DNA from: Paenibacillus tuaregi | GTDB lineage: Bacteria > Bacillota > Bacilli > Paenibacillales > Paenibacillaceae | Direction of reading: 5' to 3' | NCBI RefSeq assembly: GCF_900086655.1 | Contig: NZ_LT575476.1 | Coordinates: 4,366,934 to 4,430,933 of the forward strand | DNA length: 64,000 nucleotides | Shown here: positions 22,815 to 31,973 of the stretch, piece after piece | Numbering within the stretch: position 1 is the stretch's first letter | How the letters are laid out: each line of letters starts with the position of its first letter | The notes under the pieces: model-generated | Told to the model about the DNA's origin: nothing | Seen by the model: the letters and a program-made list of their open reading frames with translations, nothing else | The model's database searches: none | Translations under genes and position numbers: made by a program

Positions 22815-23930
22815 TTATTTAGCTGCCGCCGATGTGTCTGTACCTGTCTTTGTGTTCAGGTTGTTGACAATCTTGGCTTTTGCTTTAGTCTCATCAAGCC
22901 AGCTCTGCTGCAGCTGGGCAACCTGCTGGGACTCCAGACCGTCGCGAATTTGGTCCTTGCGCTCCTCGAACGTTGCAGTATGCGCTTCTTTACGGTCCGT
23001 CACCTTCAGAATTTTAAAGCCTTCCTGGGTCTTGATCACTCCGCTGAGCTCGTCCTTCTTCAGCTTGAACGCAGCCTCTTCCACTGCGGCTTCCTGCTGT
23101 CCCTTGCTGATGAATCCAAGATCCCCACCGCTTGCTTTCGTTGCGGCATCTGTGGATTTCGCTTTGGCCAATGCTGCGAAATCCCCACCTTCCTTAAGCT
23201 CTTTAAGCACCTGATCCGCATCAGCCTGCGACGCAACAGTAATGGCTGATACGCGAACCTGCTCCGGCGTATTGAAGGACTCTTTATTCTGATCGAAGTA
23301 CTGCTTCACTTGTTCATCGGTTACTTTAATTTTGGAACCGAGCAGCTTCTTAAGCTCAAGCTGCTTAACCACCATTTTATTCAGATCATTACGGGCCATC
23401 CCGTTCTGCTGAAGAGCTTGATCCAGCGCTTCCTTAGATCCATACTGCTCTTCCAGATATCCGATTTCCTTATTAATATCAGCGTCTGTAATCTTGATCT
23501 TGGCCTTGTCGACTTCCTGCTTCATCAGCTCATCGTTGATCATGCTGTCAAGAGTCTGCTCACCGCCTGCTTTAACCAGCTCGTTATACAGCTTCTCCTT
23601 GCTGATCTCCACACCATTAACCGAAGCGACCGGCCCATTGTCCAAAGCGCCTTTTCCTGTCAGCGGCTTCACCAGTACGATGACAAGCACCACGGCCAGA
23701 ATCAGTGATACGATCATCCATATCATACTTTGGCGTTTGGCTGCGGTTACAGCTGGGTTGCCTCCCGCAGTCTGCTCGGACAAGAGTGATTTTGTCTCCG
23801 GAGAAGAATATACAGCTGGTCCTTCAGACGTTGGCTTGACCGCGGAGGTTTCTGTCTGCTCACCTGCCTGTCCCTCTTTCGGTTCTTGATTCATTTCTTG
23901 CTCCAAATCTTTCTGATCTTTACCATCCAT
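22815..23930 (-). CDS. Membrane-anchored parvulin-type peptidyl-prolyl isomerase (SurA/PrsA-like)
   Basis: A 371-residue protein. Residues 1-70 are a charged, Gln/Glu/Thr-rich cytoplasmic segment, then one membrane helix (about 71-92, MIVSLILAVVLVIVLV), a SurA-like N-domain rich in Lys/Glu helices and a parvulin domain (about 225-320) with VSAITVASQADADQVLKEL and the family pattern GGDLGFISKGQ. The last residues are Lys/Thr-rich. It would assist folding of exported proteins on the outer face of the membrane. Unlike PrsA it has no lipobox and is held by the helix. A tidy terminator follows. Confidence 0.85.
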   Translation of the reverse strand: MDGKDQKDLEQEMNQEPKEGQAGEQTETSAVKPTSEGPAVYSSPETKSLLSEQTAGGNPAVTAAKRQSMIWMIVSLILAVVLVIVLVKPLTGKGALDNGPVASVNGVEISKEKLYNELVKAGGEQTLDSMINDELMKQEVDKAKIKITDADINKEIGYLEEQYGSKEALDQALQQNGMARNDLNKMVVKQLELKKLLGSKIKVTDEQVKQYFDQNKESFNTPEQVRVSAITVASQADADQVLKELKEGGDFAALAKAKSTDAATKASGGDLGFISKGQQEAAVEEAAFKLKKDELSGVIKTQEGFKILKVTDRKEAHTATFEERKDQIRDGLESQQVAQLQQSWLDETKAKAKIVNNLNTKTGTDTSAAAK

Positions 23931-24044
23931 TCTATTGTTTGACTCCCCTCTAATGCTTGTTTAATTTCACTTTACCAGAAACGTCTCCACTTAACCTTAA
24001 CATTTCATAAAAAAATGCCGGATATTTTTAAGGAAGCGCTAATC

Positions 24045-24242
24045 TATATAAAATGAACTTATGAAGGTAACCTTTAGGGGCGCCGCGATGCCGAGTGTTC
24101 TTACGACCACTGTTGTCCCCGAAATGCTTGAACTAAATATCCAAGTAGGGGCATTTCGGAGACAAAGGCGGACGCTCCGCTTCTTCAGGATCACTCGCCC
24201 TCTCCGCTGAGATTGGTTAATTTTTAAAGTTCATTTTATCTA
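24045..24242. repeat. ~197 bp repeat with terminal inverted repeats, copy 1
   Basis: The ends read TATATAAAATGAACTT and AAGTTCATTTTATCTA, inverted repeats with one mismatch. The interior contains a GAAATGC/GCATTTC hairpin. The same element, with about 85-90% identity by eye, is at 47681-47876. It has no ORF and fits a MITE-like or structured repeat. It fills most of the gap between the PrsA-like and M20 genes; the flanks hold nothing else apparent. Confidence 0.75.
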
Positions 24243-24326
24243 GCCACAACTGCTTTAACCTAAAGCATTTTTGTTTTGGCCCAAAAAGAGTAAAATAGGG
24301 CTATACCATGTTTTAGGAGGATACGC

Positions 24327-25688
24327 ATGACAATCGATTACAAAGCCTACTTCGAGAATTTAAGGGAGCAGCACCTCACTGAATTGAAGGACCTGCTCAC
24401 TATTCCCAGTATCTCCGCTCTATCCGAACATAAGCCTGATGTGGCCAGAGCCGCCAATTGGATTGCGGACGCCTTGACCCGCGCGGGGCTTGAACATGTT
24501 GAGGTTCATGAAACCCAGGGCCATCCCATTATTTATGCCGATCATCTGCATGCTCCCGGTAAACCTACCGTTCTGATTTACGGCCACTATGACGTTCAGC
24601 CGGTTGATCCGCTCCACCTGTGGGAGACACCTCCATTCGAGCCTTCCATCCGGGACGGCAAGCTGTACGCCAGAGGCGCTACCGATGACAAAGGCCAGCT
24701 CTTCCTTCATATTAAAGCGGTGGAAGCCCTGCTCAGTCAGGAATCCGCTCTTCCGGTCAATGTGAAATTCTGTATTGAAGGCGAAGAGGAAGTATCCAGT
24801 CCGAATCTTCCTTTGTTCCTGGAAGAGAACAAGGACAAGCTTGCCGCCGATGTGGTGCTGATCTCCGATACCTCGCTGATCGAGAAGGGCAAACCTGCCA
24901 TCAGCACAGGGCTCCGCGGGTTATGCTCGCTTGAAGTATCCGTACATACCGCGAATACCGATCTGCATTCAGGCTCATTCGGAGGCGGCGTACCTAACGC
25001 CCTGCATGCTATCGTCTCCCTGCTGGCCTCCCTGCACGATGATCAGGGCAGGGTGGCTGTAGAAGGCTTCTACCAAGGCGTTCCGGTTCTATCCGAGGAG
25101 ATGAAAACCGAATTCAAAAAGATGAACTTCAATGAAGAAGGCCTACGGCAAGACCTGGGTCTGGACACTCTGTACGGAGAGGAAGGCTTCTCCTTCGTCG
25201 AAAGAACCGGCGCCCGTCCTACTCTGGAGCTTAACGGAGTGTACGGTGGCTTCCAGGGCGAAGGCTCCAAGACTGTTATTCCTAAGGAAGCTCATGCGAA
25301 AATCACCTGCCGGCTGGTTGGCGATCAGGACCCGCAGGATATTCTGGATAAGATCGAGCGCCACCTCAAGGCCCATACTCAGCCGGGCGCCAAGCTCACG
25401 GTGAAGCAGATGGAGAAGGCCTTCGCGTTCAACATCGATCCTTCCCACCCCATGCTGCAAAAAGCGGCCGATGCCTACGAGCGGGTCTATGGCACTCGCG
25501 CCCTGTTCACCAAGGACGGCGGCTCCATTCCGATCGTTGCCACCCTGTCCCGCGTCCTGTCCGCCCCGGCCGTCATGATGGGATTCGGCCTGCCAGATGA
25601 GAATCTGCATGCGCCGAATGAACACTTCAATCTGGAGAACTTTGATAAAGGACTCCTTACCATTGTGGAATACTTGAAGCTGATTTAA
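24327..25688 (+). CDS. M20 family dipeptidase
   Basis: A 453-residue cytoplasmic metallopeptidase. Zinc-binding and catalytic motifs of the M20 (ArgE/DapE/CPG2) family are present: VLIYGHYDVQPVDP (about residues 84-97), ARGATDDKGQ (about 119-128), the Glu pair in CIEGEEEVSS (about 155-164), VVLISDTS and HAPNEHF near the end. The insert between 190 and 300 is the dimerisation lid. The family removes N-terminal residues from dipeptides. AGGAGG lies seven bases before the ATG, and a bidirectional terminator follows. It is a single gene. Confidence 0.9.
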   Translation: MTIDYKAYFENLREQHLTELKDLLTIPSISALSEHKPDVARAANWIADALTRAGLEHVEVHETQGHPIIYADHLHAPGKPTVLIYGHYDVQPVDPLHLWETPPFEPSIRDGKLYARGATDDKGQLFLHIKAVEALLSQESALPVNVKFCIEGEEEVSSPNLPLFLEENKDKLAADVVLISDTSLIEKGKPAISTGLRGLCSLEVSVHTANTDLHSGSFGGGVPNALHAIVSLLASLHDDQGRVAVEGFYQGVPVLSEEMKTEFKKMNFNEEGLRQDLGLDTLYGEEGFSFVERTGARPTLELNGVYGGFQGEGSKTVIPKEAHAKITCRLVGDQDPQDILDKIERHLKAHTQPGAKLTVKQMEKAFAFNIDPSHPMLQKAADAYERVYGTRALFTKDGGSIPIVATLSRVLSAPAVMMGFGLPDENLHAPNEHFNLENFDKGLLTIVEYLKLI

Positions 25689-25721
25689 CCGGATACTTAC
25701 GGATATTCAGCCATGGCACAC

Positions 25722-25775
25722 AAAAAAGCCTTACCCGAAGCGCTCATAGGAGCATGCCGGGTAAGGCTTTTTTTT
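25722..25775. terminator. Bidirectional terminator after the M20 gene
   Basis: AAAAAAGCCTTACCCG pairs with CGGGTAAGGCTTTTTTTTT across a 20-base loop; both converging genes can use it. Confidence 0.85.
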
Positions 25776-25793
25776 TAACAACATGGAATTCGG

Positions 25794-26102
25794 TCATTCA
25801 ATCACTTCGGTCTTGAACACGTTATCCACTTTCGTACCAAGTCTTTTCTTCAAAGGAACCTTGATGTCTCTTCCCAATTCATTAAAAAATGCGGGTATTT
25901 CACATTTCACCTGATCCGCAATCAGCGTGATATACCCATTCGCGGCAATATCGCTGTTCGCCTCTGCCGGAACCGTAACCTGGATGTCGTATTTCTTCAT
26001 CAAGGTGCGGGAATACCTCGCAAATATCTCAAGCAGCTCCTCGTTGTTGAAATTCTCAATTGCAGCTTTACCTTTATTGGTAAAGTTCAAATTCACTTTC
26101 AT
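25794..26102 (-). CDS. Hypothetical small protein
   Basis: A 102-residue protein starting MKVNLNFTNKGKAAIENFNN, with mixed alpha/beta pattern, basic C-terminus (KVPLKKRLGTKVDNVF) and no signal or membrane helix. I do not recognise it. The ATG at 26102 has GGGGGAA at a good distance; the frame extends eight codons upstream to a TTG without one. It stands alone between the M20 dipeptidase and gerE. Confidence 0.6.
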   Translation of the reverse strand: MKVNLNFTNKGKAAIENFNNEELLEIFARYSRTLMKKYDIQVTVPAEANSDIAANGYITLIADQVKCEIPAFFNELGRDIKVPLKKRLGTKVDNVFKTEVIE

Positions 26103-26313
26103 CTGTGCTTCCCCCTTTTCTTTCAAACCATTCTGGTACTAGCCCGAGCCTGATGAACTTATGGTCGCAGTAGAAAAGGCAAGTGTGCATCTGTTGGAAG
26201 AACCTAATCTCTTTTAAGGCCTCTTATGTATCATACCTCTTTTTCTTCAAGAATTCATGCTTTCCCGGATATTCCCTCTCGGAAGTGCAGCCAACCTCCA
26301 CGCACTTCACAAC

Positions 26314-26353
26314 AAAAAACCTTCCCGAGCCTTGCGGCTGAATCGGGAAGGTT
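26314..26353 (-). terminator. Terminator after gerE
   Basis: AACCTTCCCGA/TCGGGAAGGTT stem followed by six T on the minus strand. Confidence 0.85.
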
Positions 26354-26378
26354 CATGCTCGGGCCCGGGTAAGTGCCC

Positions 26379-26603
26379 TCAAATTTTTAATTCCCCAAGC
26401 TTAATTAGCTCGACAACTGCCTGTGCACGACCTTTGACGTTGAGTTTCTGCATGACATTAGAGATATGGTTTCGAACCGTTTTCTCACTGATAAACAGCT
26501 GTCCGGCAATATCACGCGTCGTTTTATCCTGCACGAGCAGTTCAAAAACCTCCCGCTCACGATGAGTTAGTAAAAATTTGCTGTTGCGATCGCTGCCCTT
26601 CAA
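26379..26603 (-). CDS. gerE: Spore germination/coat transcription regulator GerE
   Basis: A 74-residue protein, the exact usual length of Bacillus GerE. It is a bare LuxR-type HTH domain: LTHREREVFELLVQDKTT, DIAGQLFISEKTVRNHISN and VVELIKLGELKI match GerE nearly residue for residue from memory. GerE acts late in the mother cell with sigma-K, activating and repressing coat and crust genes, so it is relevant to the spore surface cluster further along. TTG start at 26603 follows AAGGAGGGG. A sigma-K-like promoter is seen upstream. Confidence 0.92.
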   Translation of the reverse strand: MKGSDRNSKFLLTHREREVFELLVQDKTTRDIAGQLFISEKTVRNHISNVMQKLNVKGRAQAVVELIKLGELKI

Positions 26604-26663
26604 AATGTGTCACCCCTCCTTGCTCGGGTTTGATGGTTTAACAAGTAAGGGATACAGTCAACA

Positions 26664-26691
26664 CATCTTATGAACGGGATAGGGCAAAGGT
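26664..26691 (-). promoter_or_regulatory. Sigma-K-like promoter for gerE
   Basis: -35 AC (26691-26690), 17-base spacer and -10 CATAAGATG (26672-26664), one base from the CATAnnnTA consensus. Confidence 0.35.
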
Positions 26692-26780
26692 GCGATACAT
26701 AAGGAAAAATGGGCATTCTCTATTCAGATACAGCAAACGGCCCATTTCCACAGGGGGAAACGGACCGTCCAGGACAGATC

Positions 26781-28409
26781 CTATTGCTCTAAAGCGGCTT
26801 CGGCACCGGCCTCGCCGCCGGGTTTCTTTTTGCCTGCATCCGTCAATTTGATCTTTTTCATAAACACAGCAACAACTACGCCCGCCAGTACGAAGAACAA
26901 ACCATAAAGGAATACGCTGTGCAGCGATTCAACGAGCGCATTCTTCAATATAGGGTTTACCGTTTCCATCAGCTGGGCAGGGATGGCCTTCTGCATTTCC
27001 GGCGACTGCACCGCGGAATAGATCTGTTGCGGATTGTGCTGGATCATCTCATTGAATTTATCCGCCAGCGGCTTCGCCTGTTCCGGCAGCTGATTGAGCA
27101 GCGGCGTCAAATCCTTGGACAGAATGCTGCCTGATCTGTTATTCATAATGGCTCCAAGCAGCGTCATACCGAACGTCCCCCCGATGGAACGGAAGAACTG
27201 GGACGAGGACGTTACAACGCCGAGCTGGGATTTCGGGAAGCTCTCCTGAAGCGCCAAAGTCAGGATCGGCATCACAAGCCCCATGCCAAGACCAATGACC
27301 ACCATATAGGAGGTCGCTAACAGCTGGCTGGTATCGATGGACAGCGTGGTCAGCAGATAGAAGCCGGCGGACATGATCAGCATGCCCAGGATAATCTGCA
27401 GCTTCACGCCAAGCGTGTATACAAGCCGGCCGCCAAATACACTGGTCAGAATCATGGCGATCATCATCGGAGTCATAATCGTTCCTGACTGGGTTGCACT
27501 GACCCCTACCACCCACTGCATGAAGAGTGGTACGAACATAATCGCACCGAACATCCCGATGGACATGAAGAAGCCGATTCCATTCAGCATGGTAAAGGTG
27601 CCATTCTTGAAGAGGGACACCGGCAGAATCGGGTCCTCTGTTCTGGATTCGATGATAACAAAAGCGGTAAGTGAGACCAAGGCCACCACAAACATCGTAA
27701 TAATCTGCCAGGAGCCCCATTCATACTTCTCTCCACCGAAACTTAATGCAAGCAGAAGGGCAACCACACCGATGACCATGGTAAGTGTACCCGGGATATC
27801 GATTTTGACAGGTCCTTTATTGATATGCTTCGGCAGACCCTTGGCGATAAAGATGACTGCCAGTATGCCGACGGGCAGATTGATATAGAACACCCAAGTC
27901 CAGTTCCAGGCATCGACAATCCAACCGCCAATCTGCGGCCCCAGCACAGATGACAGACCATACAAGGCTCCGAAGATCCCCTGCCACTTGGCACGCTCTT
28001 TACCTGTAAATAAATCCCCGATAATGATCATGGCCATCGGCATCATAATACCGCCGCCAAGACCCTGTATCGCACGGAAAATAATCAATTGTGTCATATT
28101 CCCAGACATTCCGCAAAGCGCGGACCCAGCCATGAAGATAATAAGTCCGGTCATGTATACCACACGACGGCCAAACAAATCCGCAAGCTTACCTGCCAGC
28201 GGAACGACCGTGGTCGAGGTAAGCAGATATGCGGTGGTTAACCAGGTAATCAGGGACAAGCCGCCCAGATCCTTCACAATGGTCGGCATCGCCGTTCCCA
28301 CTATAGTTCCATCCAATGCTGCGAACAGCATGGCAATAATTAACCCGGTAATCAGAAGCTTTCTCTTTCCCGCATCTTGATCCGGTGCATGAGCTAAATG
28401 TTCACTCAC
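26781..28409 (-). CDS. MFS multidrug exporter, DHA2/EmrB-QacA type (14 helices)
   Basis: A 542-residue membrane protein with the length and spacing of 14-helix drug:H+ antiporters. Motifs seen are the early acidic ALDGTIVGTAMPTIV (helix 1), GKLADLFGRRVVY (motif A loop) and RAIQGLGGGIMMPMAM (motif B/C area). A long extracellular loop near residues 430-490 is rich in Gln/Pro, as in EmrB/QacA proteins. It is downstream of and co-transcribed with the MarR regulator (31 bases apart), so it is probably de-repressed by toxic compounds. Confidence 0.9.
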   Translation of the reverse strand: MSEHLAHAPDQDAGKRKLLITGLIIAMLFAALDGTIVGTAMPTIVKDLGGLSLITWLTTAYLLTSTTVVPLAGKLADLFGRRVVYMTGLIIFMAGSALCGMSGNMTQLIIFRAIQGLGGGIMMPMAMIIIGDLFTGKERAKWQGIFGALYGLSSVLGPQIGGWIVDAWNWTWVFYINLPVGILAVIFIAKGLPKHINKGPVKIDIPGTLTMVIGVVALLLALSFGGEKYEWGSWQIITMFVVALVSLTAFVIIESRTEDPILPVSLFKNGTFTMLNGIGFFMSIGMFGAIMFVPLFMQWVVGVSATQSGTIMTPMMIAMILTSVFGGRLVYTLGVKLQIILGMLIMSAGFYLLTTLSIDTSQLLATSYMVVIGLGMGLVMPILTLALQESFPKSQLGVVTSSSQFFRSIGGTFGMTLLGAIMNNRSGSILSKDLTPLLNQLPEQAKPLADKFNEMIQHNPQQIYSAVQSPEMQKAIPAQLMETVNPILKNALVESLHSVFLYGLFFVLAGVVVAVFMKKIKLTDAGKKKPGGEAGAEAALEQ

Positions 28410-28440
28410 AGTAGTTTCCTCCTCAATAAATCAGACTTCC

Positions 28441-28890
28441 CTAAGTTGTTGTTTCCGGCTTGGCCGGCTTTTCGATAACCGCAAATTTCTCAAAGATTCC
28501 GGCAAGGGTATCGAGTTCATGAGCGTCCAAATGCGAGAAATAATATTTGATAATTTCACGCGACTTCTTCTTCGCTTCCTTAAGCACCTCTCCGCCCTCC
28601 GGTGTCACCGAGACAAGCACCGCTCTCCGGTCATGCTCGTCATGCCGGCGCTCTACATATCCGCTCTGCACCAGGCGGTCGATCATGACCGTAATGGCAC
28701 TAGGTTTCACCTCCAGCTTCTCAGCCAGGTAAGAGATATTGCAGGATTTCTCCTTGGAAATCAAGCCGAGCATATGAAACTGGGGCCCTGTCAATCCTAG
28801 CTCCCGGTGCACCATAATCTCAGACTCCATTTTACGAATGGTGTTCTTCCAGGCCGCCTCAATTCTATCGATATACCGATCGTAATCCAG
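28441..28890 (-). CDS. MarR family regulator of the exporter, probable CTG start
   Basis: A 149-residue winged-helix protein: the recognition region SYLAEKLEVKPSAITVMIDRL and the wing ERRHDEHDRRAVLVSVT are diagnostic of MarR. The frame continues upstream of the first ATG (28830) with LDYDRYIDRIEAAWKNTIRK, which supplies the N-terminal dimerisation helix that MarR proteins need. No ATG, GTG or TTG lies between the TGA upstream and that helix; a CTG at 28890-28888 sits seven bases after GAGGTG. I therefore choose CTG. It presumably represses itself and the exporter. Confidence 0.8.
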   Translation of the reverse strand: MDYDRYIDRIEAAWKNTIRKMESEIMVHRELGLTGPQFHMLGLISKEKSCNISYLAEKLEVKPSAITVMIDRLVQSGYVERRHDEHDRRAVLVSVTPEGGEVLKEAKKKSREIIKYYFSHLDAHELDTLAGIFEKFAVIEKPAKPETTT

Positions 28891-28956
28891 GGGATTTCAC
28901 CTCACTTAATCAGATTCTCGCTAAGTATTTAAACAGTTTATTATTTAACTCATGAA

Positions 28957-28985
28957 AATATACTACCATCCCTGGATTATGTCAA
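28957..28985 (-). promoter_or_regulatory. Sigma-A promoter of the marR-exporter operon
   Basis: Minus-strand -35 TTGACA (28985-28980), exactly 17 bases, -10 TATATT (28962-28957). Confidence 0.7.
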
Positions 28986-29037
28986 TACTTATGCTGGATT
29001 TCCTTGAATTTAAGGTGAAAATGGTATATCATCATAT

Positions 29038-29084
29038 CGAAATAATTTTCATCATTTTCTTTGTAATAATCAAAATAATTTTCG
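29038..29084. promoter_or_regulatory. Paired candidate RpiR-type operators
   Basis: Near-palindromes GAAATAATTTTC and AAAATAATTTTC lie 33 bases apart directly upstream of the rpiR-nagBA operon, consistent with autoregulation by an RpiR/MurR-type protein. Confidence 0.4.
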
Positions 29085-29088
29085 GTAG

Positions 29089-29949
29089 GTGAGGCTTATC
29101 CAATCTCCCATCCTTCATGCTTTGAAACAGAATTTAAATACACTGCCCCCTCAGGAAAGACGTCTTGGTGAGAAGATTCTGGAATCTCCCTCTTCTGTAA
29201 TTCACCTGGGTATCACGGAGCTGGCCCGGATGTGCAGCATCAGCCCTTCAACCATCACACGATTCTGTAAATCGTTTCATTTCAAGGGTTTCCCTGATTT
29301 TAAAATGAAGCTGGCGGGTGAGCTGGCACTAAAGCATGCCGATAACGCCTATCAGGATGTCATTGCAGGCAATGCGCTTCACAAAGTGGTCCAGGCAATT
29401 GAGGCTAATCATATTGCTTCCATTACAGACACAACCCGGCTGCTCGATATGGAGCTGATCGAACGTGCGGTCGCAGCCCTCTGCAGCGCGGGCCGAATCG
29501 ATCTGTACGGGGCGGCTACTTCATCTATTGTGGCCCAAGACTTCTATCAGAAGCTGGTCCGTATCGGAAAGAACAGCACAGCATTTGCAGATTCTCATAT
29601 GCAGATCACATCCGCTTCAAGCTTAGGCCCCGGGGATGTGGCTCTGGCCCTGTCCTACTCGGGAGAAACCTCCGAGACCATCAGCGCGCTGCGCTGCGCC
29701 AAAGACAGCGGGGCATTTACCATATCGCTCACCCAGTATGGCAGCAGCACGCTGGCTTCCCTGGCAGATATATCGCTGTTCTCATCCTCACTTGAGAAAG
29801 GGATGCGGCGGGGCGACATGGCTTCACGGATTGCCCAGCTTCATATTGTCGATATTCTCTTCATGGGTATGGTGAGCAGAGAATTCGAGGATTACATTCC
29901 GAGGCTGGAAAGCTCCTATCAGAATGTACGGAAATACCGCACCAATTAA
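29089..29949 (+). CDS. RpiR/MurR family regulator with SIS domain
   Basis: A 286-residue regulator. Residues ~5-80 form the RpiR helix-turn-helix (ITELARMCSISPSTITRFC, FKGFPDFKMKLAGEL). Residues ~105-270 form a SIS sugar-phosphate domain with IDLYGAATSSIVAQDFYQK and LSYSGETSETISALR, where the Ser/Gly/Glu-Thr loop binds phosphosugar. It is 14 bases upstream of nagB, so its effector is probably glucosamine-6-P or N-acetylglucosamine-6-P. The GTG at 29089 has only a weak GGTAG before it, so the start is uncertain by a few codons. Confidence 0.88.
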   Translation: MRLIQSPILHALKQNLNTLPPQERRLGEKILESPSSVIHLGITELARMCSISPSTITRFCKSFHFKGFPDFKMKLAGELALKHADNAYQDVIAGNALHKVVQAIEANHIASITDTTRLLDMELIERAVAALCSAGRIDLYGAATSSIVAQDFYQKLVRIGKNSTAFADSHMQITSASSLGPGDVALALSYSGETSETISALRCAKDSGAFTISLTQYGSSTLASLADISLFSSSLEKGMRRGDMASRIAQLHIVDILFMGMVSREFEDYIPRLESSYQNVRKYRTN

Positions 29950-29963
29950 TTTAAGGGGGATTT

Positions 29964-30701
29964 ATGTCTATGCTGAACATTATCAAAGTATCCAATGAGG
30001 AACAATTCAATGAGGTTGGAGCAGGTATTATCGCCGGACTCCTTCAAACCAATCCGCGCGCAATCCTTGGCCTAGCAACCGGGAGCACACCAGTAGGCGT
30101 ATATGCCCACCTGATTGAACTCTACAAAAAAGGCTTGGTCAGCTTCGCTCAGGCGACAAGCTATAACCTGGACGAGTACATCGGCCTGGCTTCAGACCAT
30201 CCGGAGAGCTATCGCCGCTTTATGAATGAGAAGCTGTTTAACCATGTGGATATTGATCTTCGCAATACTTATGTTCCAGACGGTACTGCCTCCAATCCGG
30301 AACAGGCTGCACAGGAATACACCCGTATGCTGGACGCAGCCGGGCGCATTGATCTGCAAATTCTTGGGATCGGCCATAACGGTCATATCGGTTTCAACGA
30401 ACCGGCTGACGAGCTGCACGCCACCACACATGTGGTTGCACTGAAAGAAGATACACGCCAGGCTAATGCCCGCTTCTTCAACTCTATTGACGAAGTCCCT
30501 ACCCATGCGATGACTATGGGGATTGCCTCCATTTTGAAATCCAAACAAATCCTTCTCATGGCCAAGGGAGAGAGCAAAGCCGAGATTCTTGCCCGGGCAC
30601 TAACTGGCCCGCTGACAACCCAGTGTCCTGCTTCTCTGCTGCAGACCCATCCGAATGTTGTTATTGTTGTTGACCAAGCAGCGGGAGGCATGCTGAAATG
30701 A
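29964..30701 (+). CDS. nagB: Glucosamine-6-phosphate deaminase
   Basis: A 245-residue NagB. Hallmarks are LGLATGSTPVGVYAHLIELY near residue 36, YNLDEYIGL (about 70), LGIGHNGHIGFNEP (about 133) with the catalytic Asp/His set, and AMTMGIASIL. It converts glucosamine-6-P to fructose-6-P and ammonia. The stop overlaps the nagA start by four bases (ATGA). A second ATG two codons in is also well placed for the GGGGG ribosome site. Length matches the short Gram-positive form without an allosteric C-terminal tail. Confidence 0.95.
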   Translation: MSMLNIIKVSNEEQFNEVGAGIIAGLLQTNPRAILGLATGSTPVGVYAHLIELYKKGLVSFAQATSYNLDEYIGLASDHPESYRRFMNEKLFNHVDIDLRNTYVPDGTASNPEQAAQEYTRMLDAAGRIDLQILGIGHNGHIGFNEPADELHATTHVVALKEDTRQANARFFNSIDEVPTHAMTMGIASILKSKQILLMAKGESKAEILARALTGPLTTQCPASLLQTHPNVVIVVDQAAGGMLK

Positions 30702-31873
30702 GCAGAACCTTTCAACTTATTCATGGTCAAGTCGTAACGCCAAGAGGAATCATCCAAGACGGTGCGGTAACCGTTATTGACGGAGTTATTACCTATGTCG
30801 GTTCAACCACGGGGATGCCCTCAGGGACATCTGCTGCTGGTGAAATGATCGACGCCAAAGGCGCTTACGTTCTCCCTGGCTTTATTGACGTCCATGTGCA
30901 TGGCGGGATGAAAGAAGACTTCACCGATGCGACCCAGGAGTCATTGGATACCATCACGAAGTTCCACTCCACCCAGGGAACCACCGCGATGCTGGCTACA
31001 ACCATGACCACACCAAAGGCTGTTCTTGACCGAGTCCTCGCAGAGGTGAACACTTACATCTCCAAGGACATGCCTTACGCTCAGCTTGAAGGTGTTCATC
31101 TGGAAGGACCGTTCATCAGTCCAAAATGGCCTGGCGCGCAGAATCCCGAGCATATTGTGCCTCCGAACAAGGACTGGATCGAAGCTTGGGAGAATCAGTA
31201 TCCAGGACTGATCAAGCAGGTTACCTTCGCACCGGAGCGCGAGGGCTCCCATGATCTGATCCGCTACCTGCGCAGCAAAGGCATTGTAGCGGCGGCAGGC
31301 CATACGGATGCGACCTATGACGAGATCATGTCAGCCGTAGAAGTGGGCCTGCACCACTCTGTGCATATGTTCAATGCCATGACTCCGCTTCATCATCGTA
31401 AACCGGGGACAGCCGGAGCAATTCTTAGCTCGCCAAAAATGAGCGCAGAAATTATTGCCGACGGCATTCACGTGCACCCTGCGGCAATCTCAATTATTGC
31501 CCAGCTCAAGCAGGATGAGAATTTCATCCTTATTACCGACGCCATGTCGGCAGCCGGTCTCGGTAATGGGGAGTATATGCTGGGAGATCTTCCTGTGGTG
31601 GTTAAAGATAATGTATGTACACTTAAGGAAAGTGAAGGAACCCTGGCGGGCAGTACACTTACCATGATTCGCGGCTTCCGCTATCTGGTACAGCAGGTCG
31701 GGCTAAGCATCGAGTATGTTTCGGCAATGGCCAGCGGCAATCCTGCCAAGCTGCTTCGGATTGAGCACCGCACAGGTACAATTGAGACCGGCAAGCAAGC
31801 GGATCTGCTGCTCGTTGAGCAGGATAACCTGGAGCTGCAGAAGGTTTGGATTAAAGGCCGTCTAAACATCTAA
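30698..31873 (+). CDS. nagA: N-acetylglucosamine-6-phosphate deacetylase
   Basis: A 391-residue amidohydrolase. The metal site is visible as GFIDVHVHGGMKEDF (about residues 60-74), HLEGPFISP (about 131-139, catalytic Glu), AAGHTDATYDE, HSVHMFNAMTPLHHR and ITDAMSAAGLG (the general acid/base Asp). It removes acetate from GlcNAc-6-P to feed nagB. Translationally coupled to nagB and followed by a clear terminator, so rpiR-nagB-nagA is a complete operon for using amino sugars from peptidoglycan or chitin. Confidence 0.95.
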   Translation: MSRTFQLIHGQVVTPRGIIQDGAVTVIDGVITYVGSTTGMPSGTSAAGEMIDAKGAYVLPGFIDVHVHGGMKEDFTDATQESLDTITKFHSTQGTTAMLATTMTTPKAVLDRVLAEVNTYISKDMPYAQLEGVHLEGPFISPKWPGAQNPEHIVPPNKDWIEAWENQYPGLIKQVTFAPEREGSHDLIRYLRSKGIVAAAGHTDATYDEIMSAVEVGLHHSVHMFNAMTPLHHRKPGTAGAILSSPKMSAEIIADGIHVHPAAISIIAQLKQDENFILITDAMSAAGLGNGEYMLGDLPVVVKDNVCTLKESEGTLAGSTLTMIRGFRYLVQQVGLSIEYVSAMASGNPAKLLRIEHRTGTIETGKQADLLLVEQDNLELQKVWIKGRLNI

Positions 31874-31887
31874 GCTTATTAATATAG

Positions 31888-31937
31888 AGGGACTGAAGCC
31901 AGAAGGATCATTTGATCCCGGTGCTTCAGTCCCTTTT
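31888..31937 (+). terminator. Terminator after nagA
   Basis: AGGGACTGAAGC/GCTTCAGTCCCT stem followed by TTTTGTAATATTT. Confidence 0.85.
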
Positions 31938-31973
31938 GTAATATTTATGGGAGTTTTGAGAAATGCTATGAGC

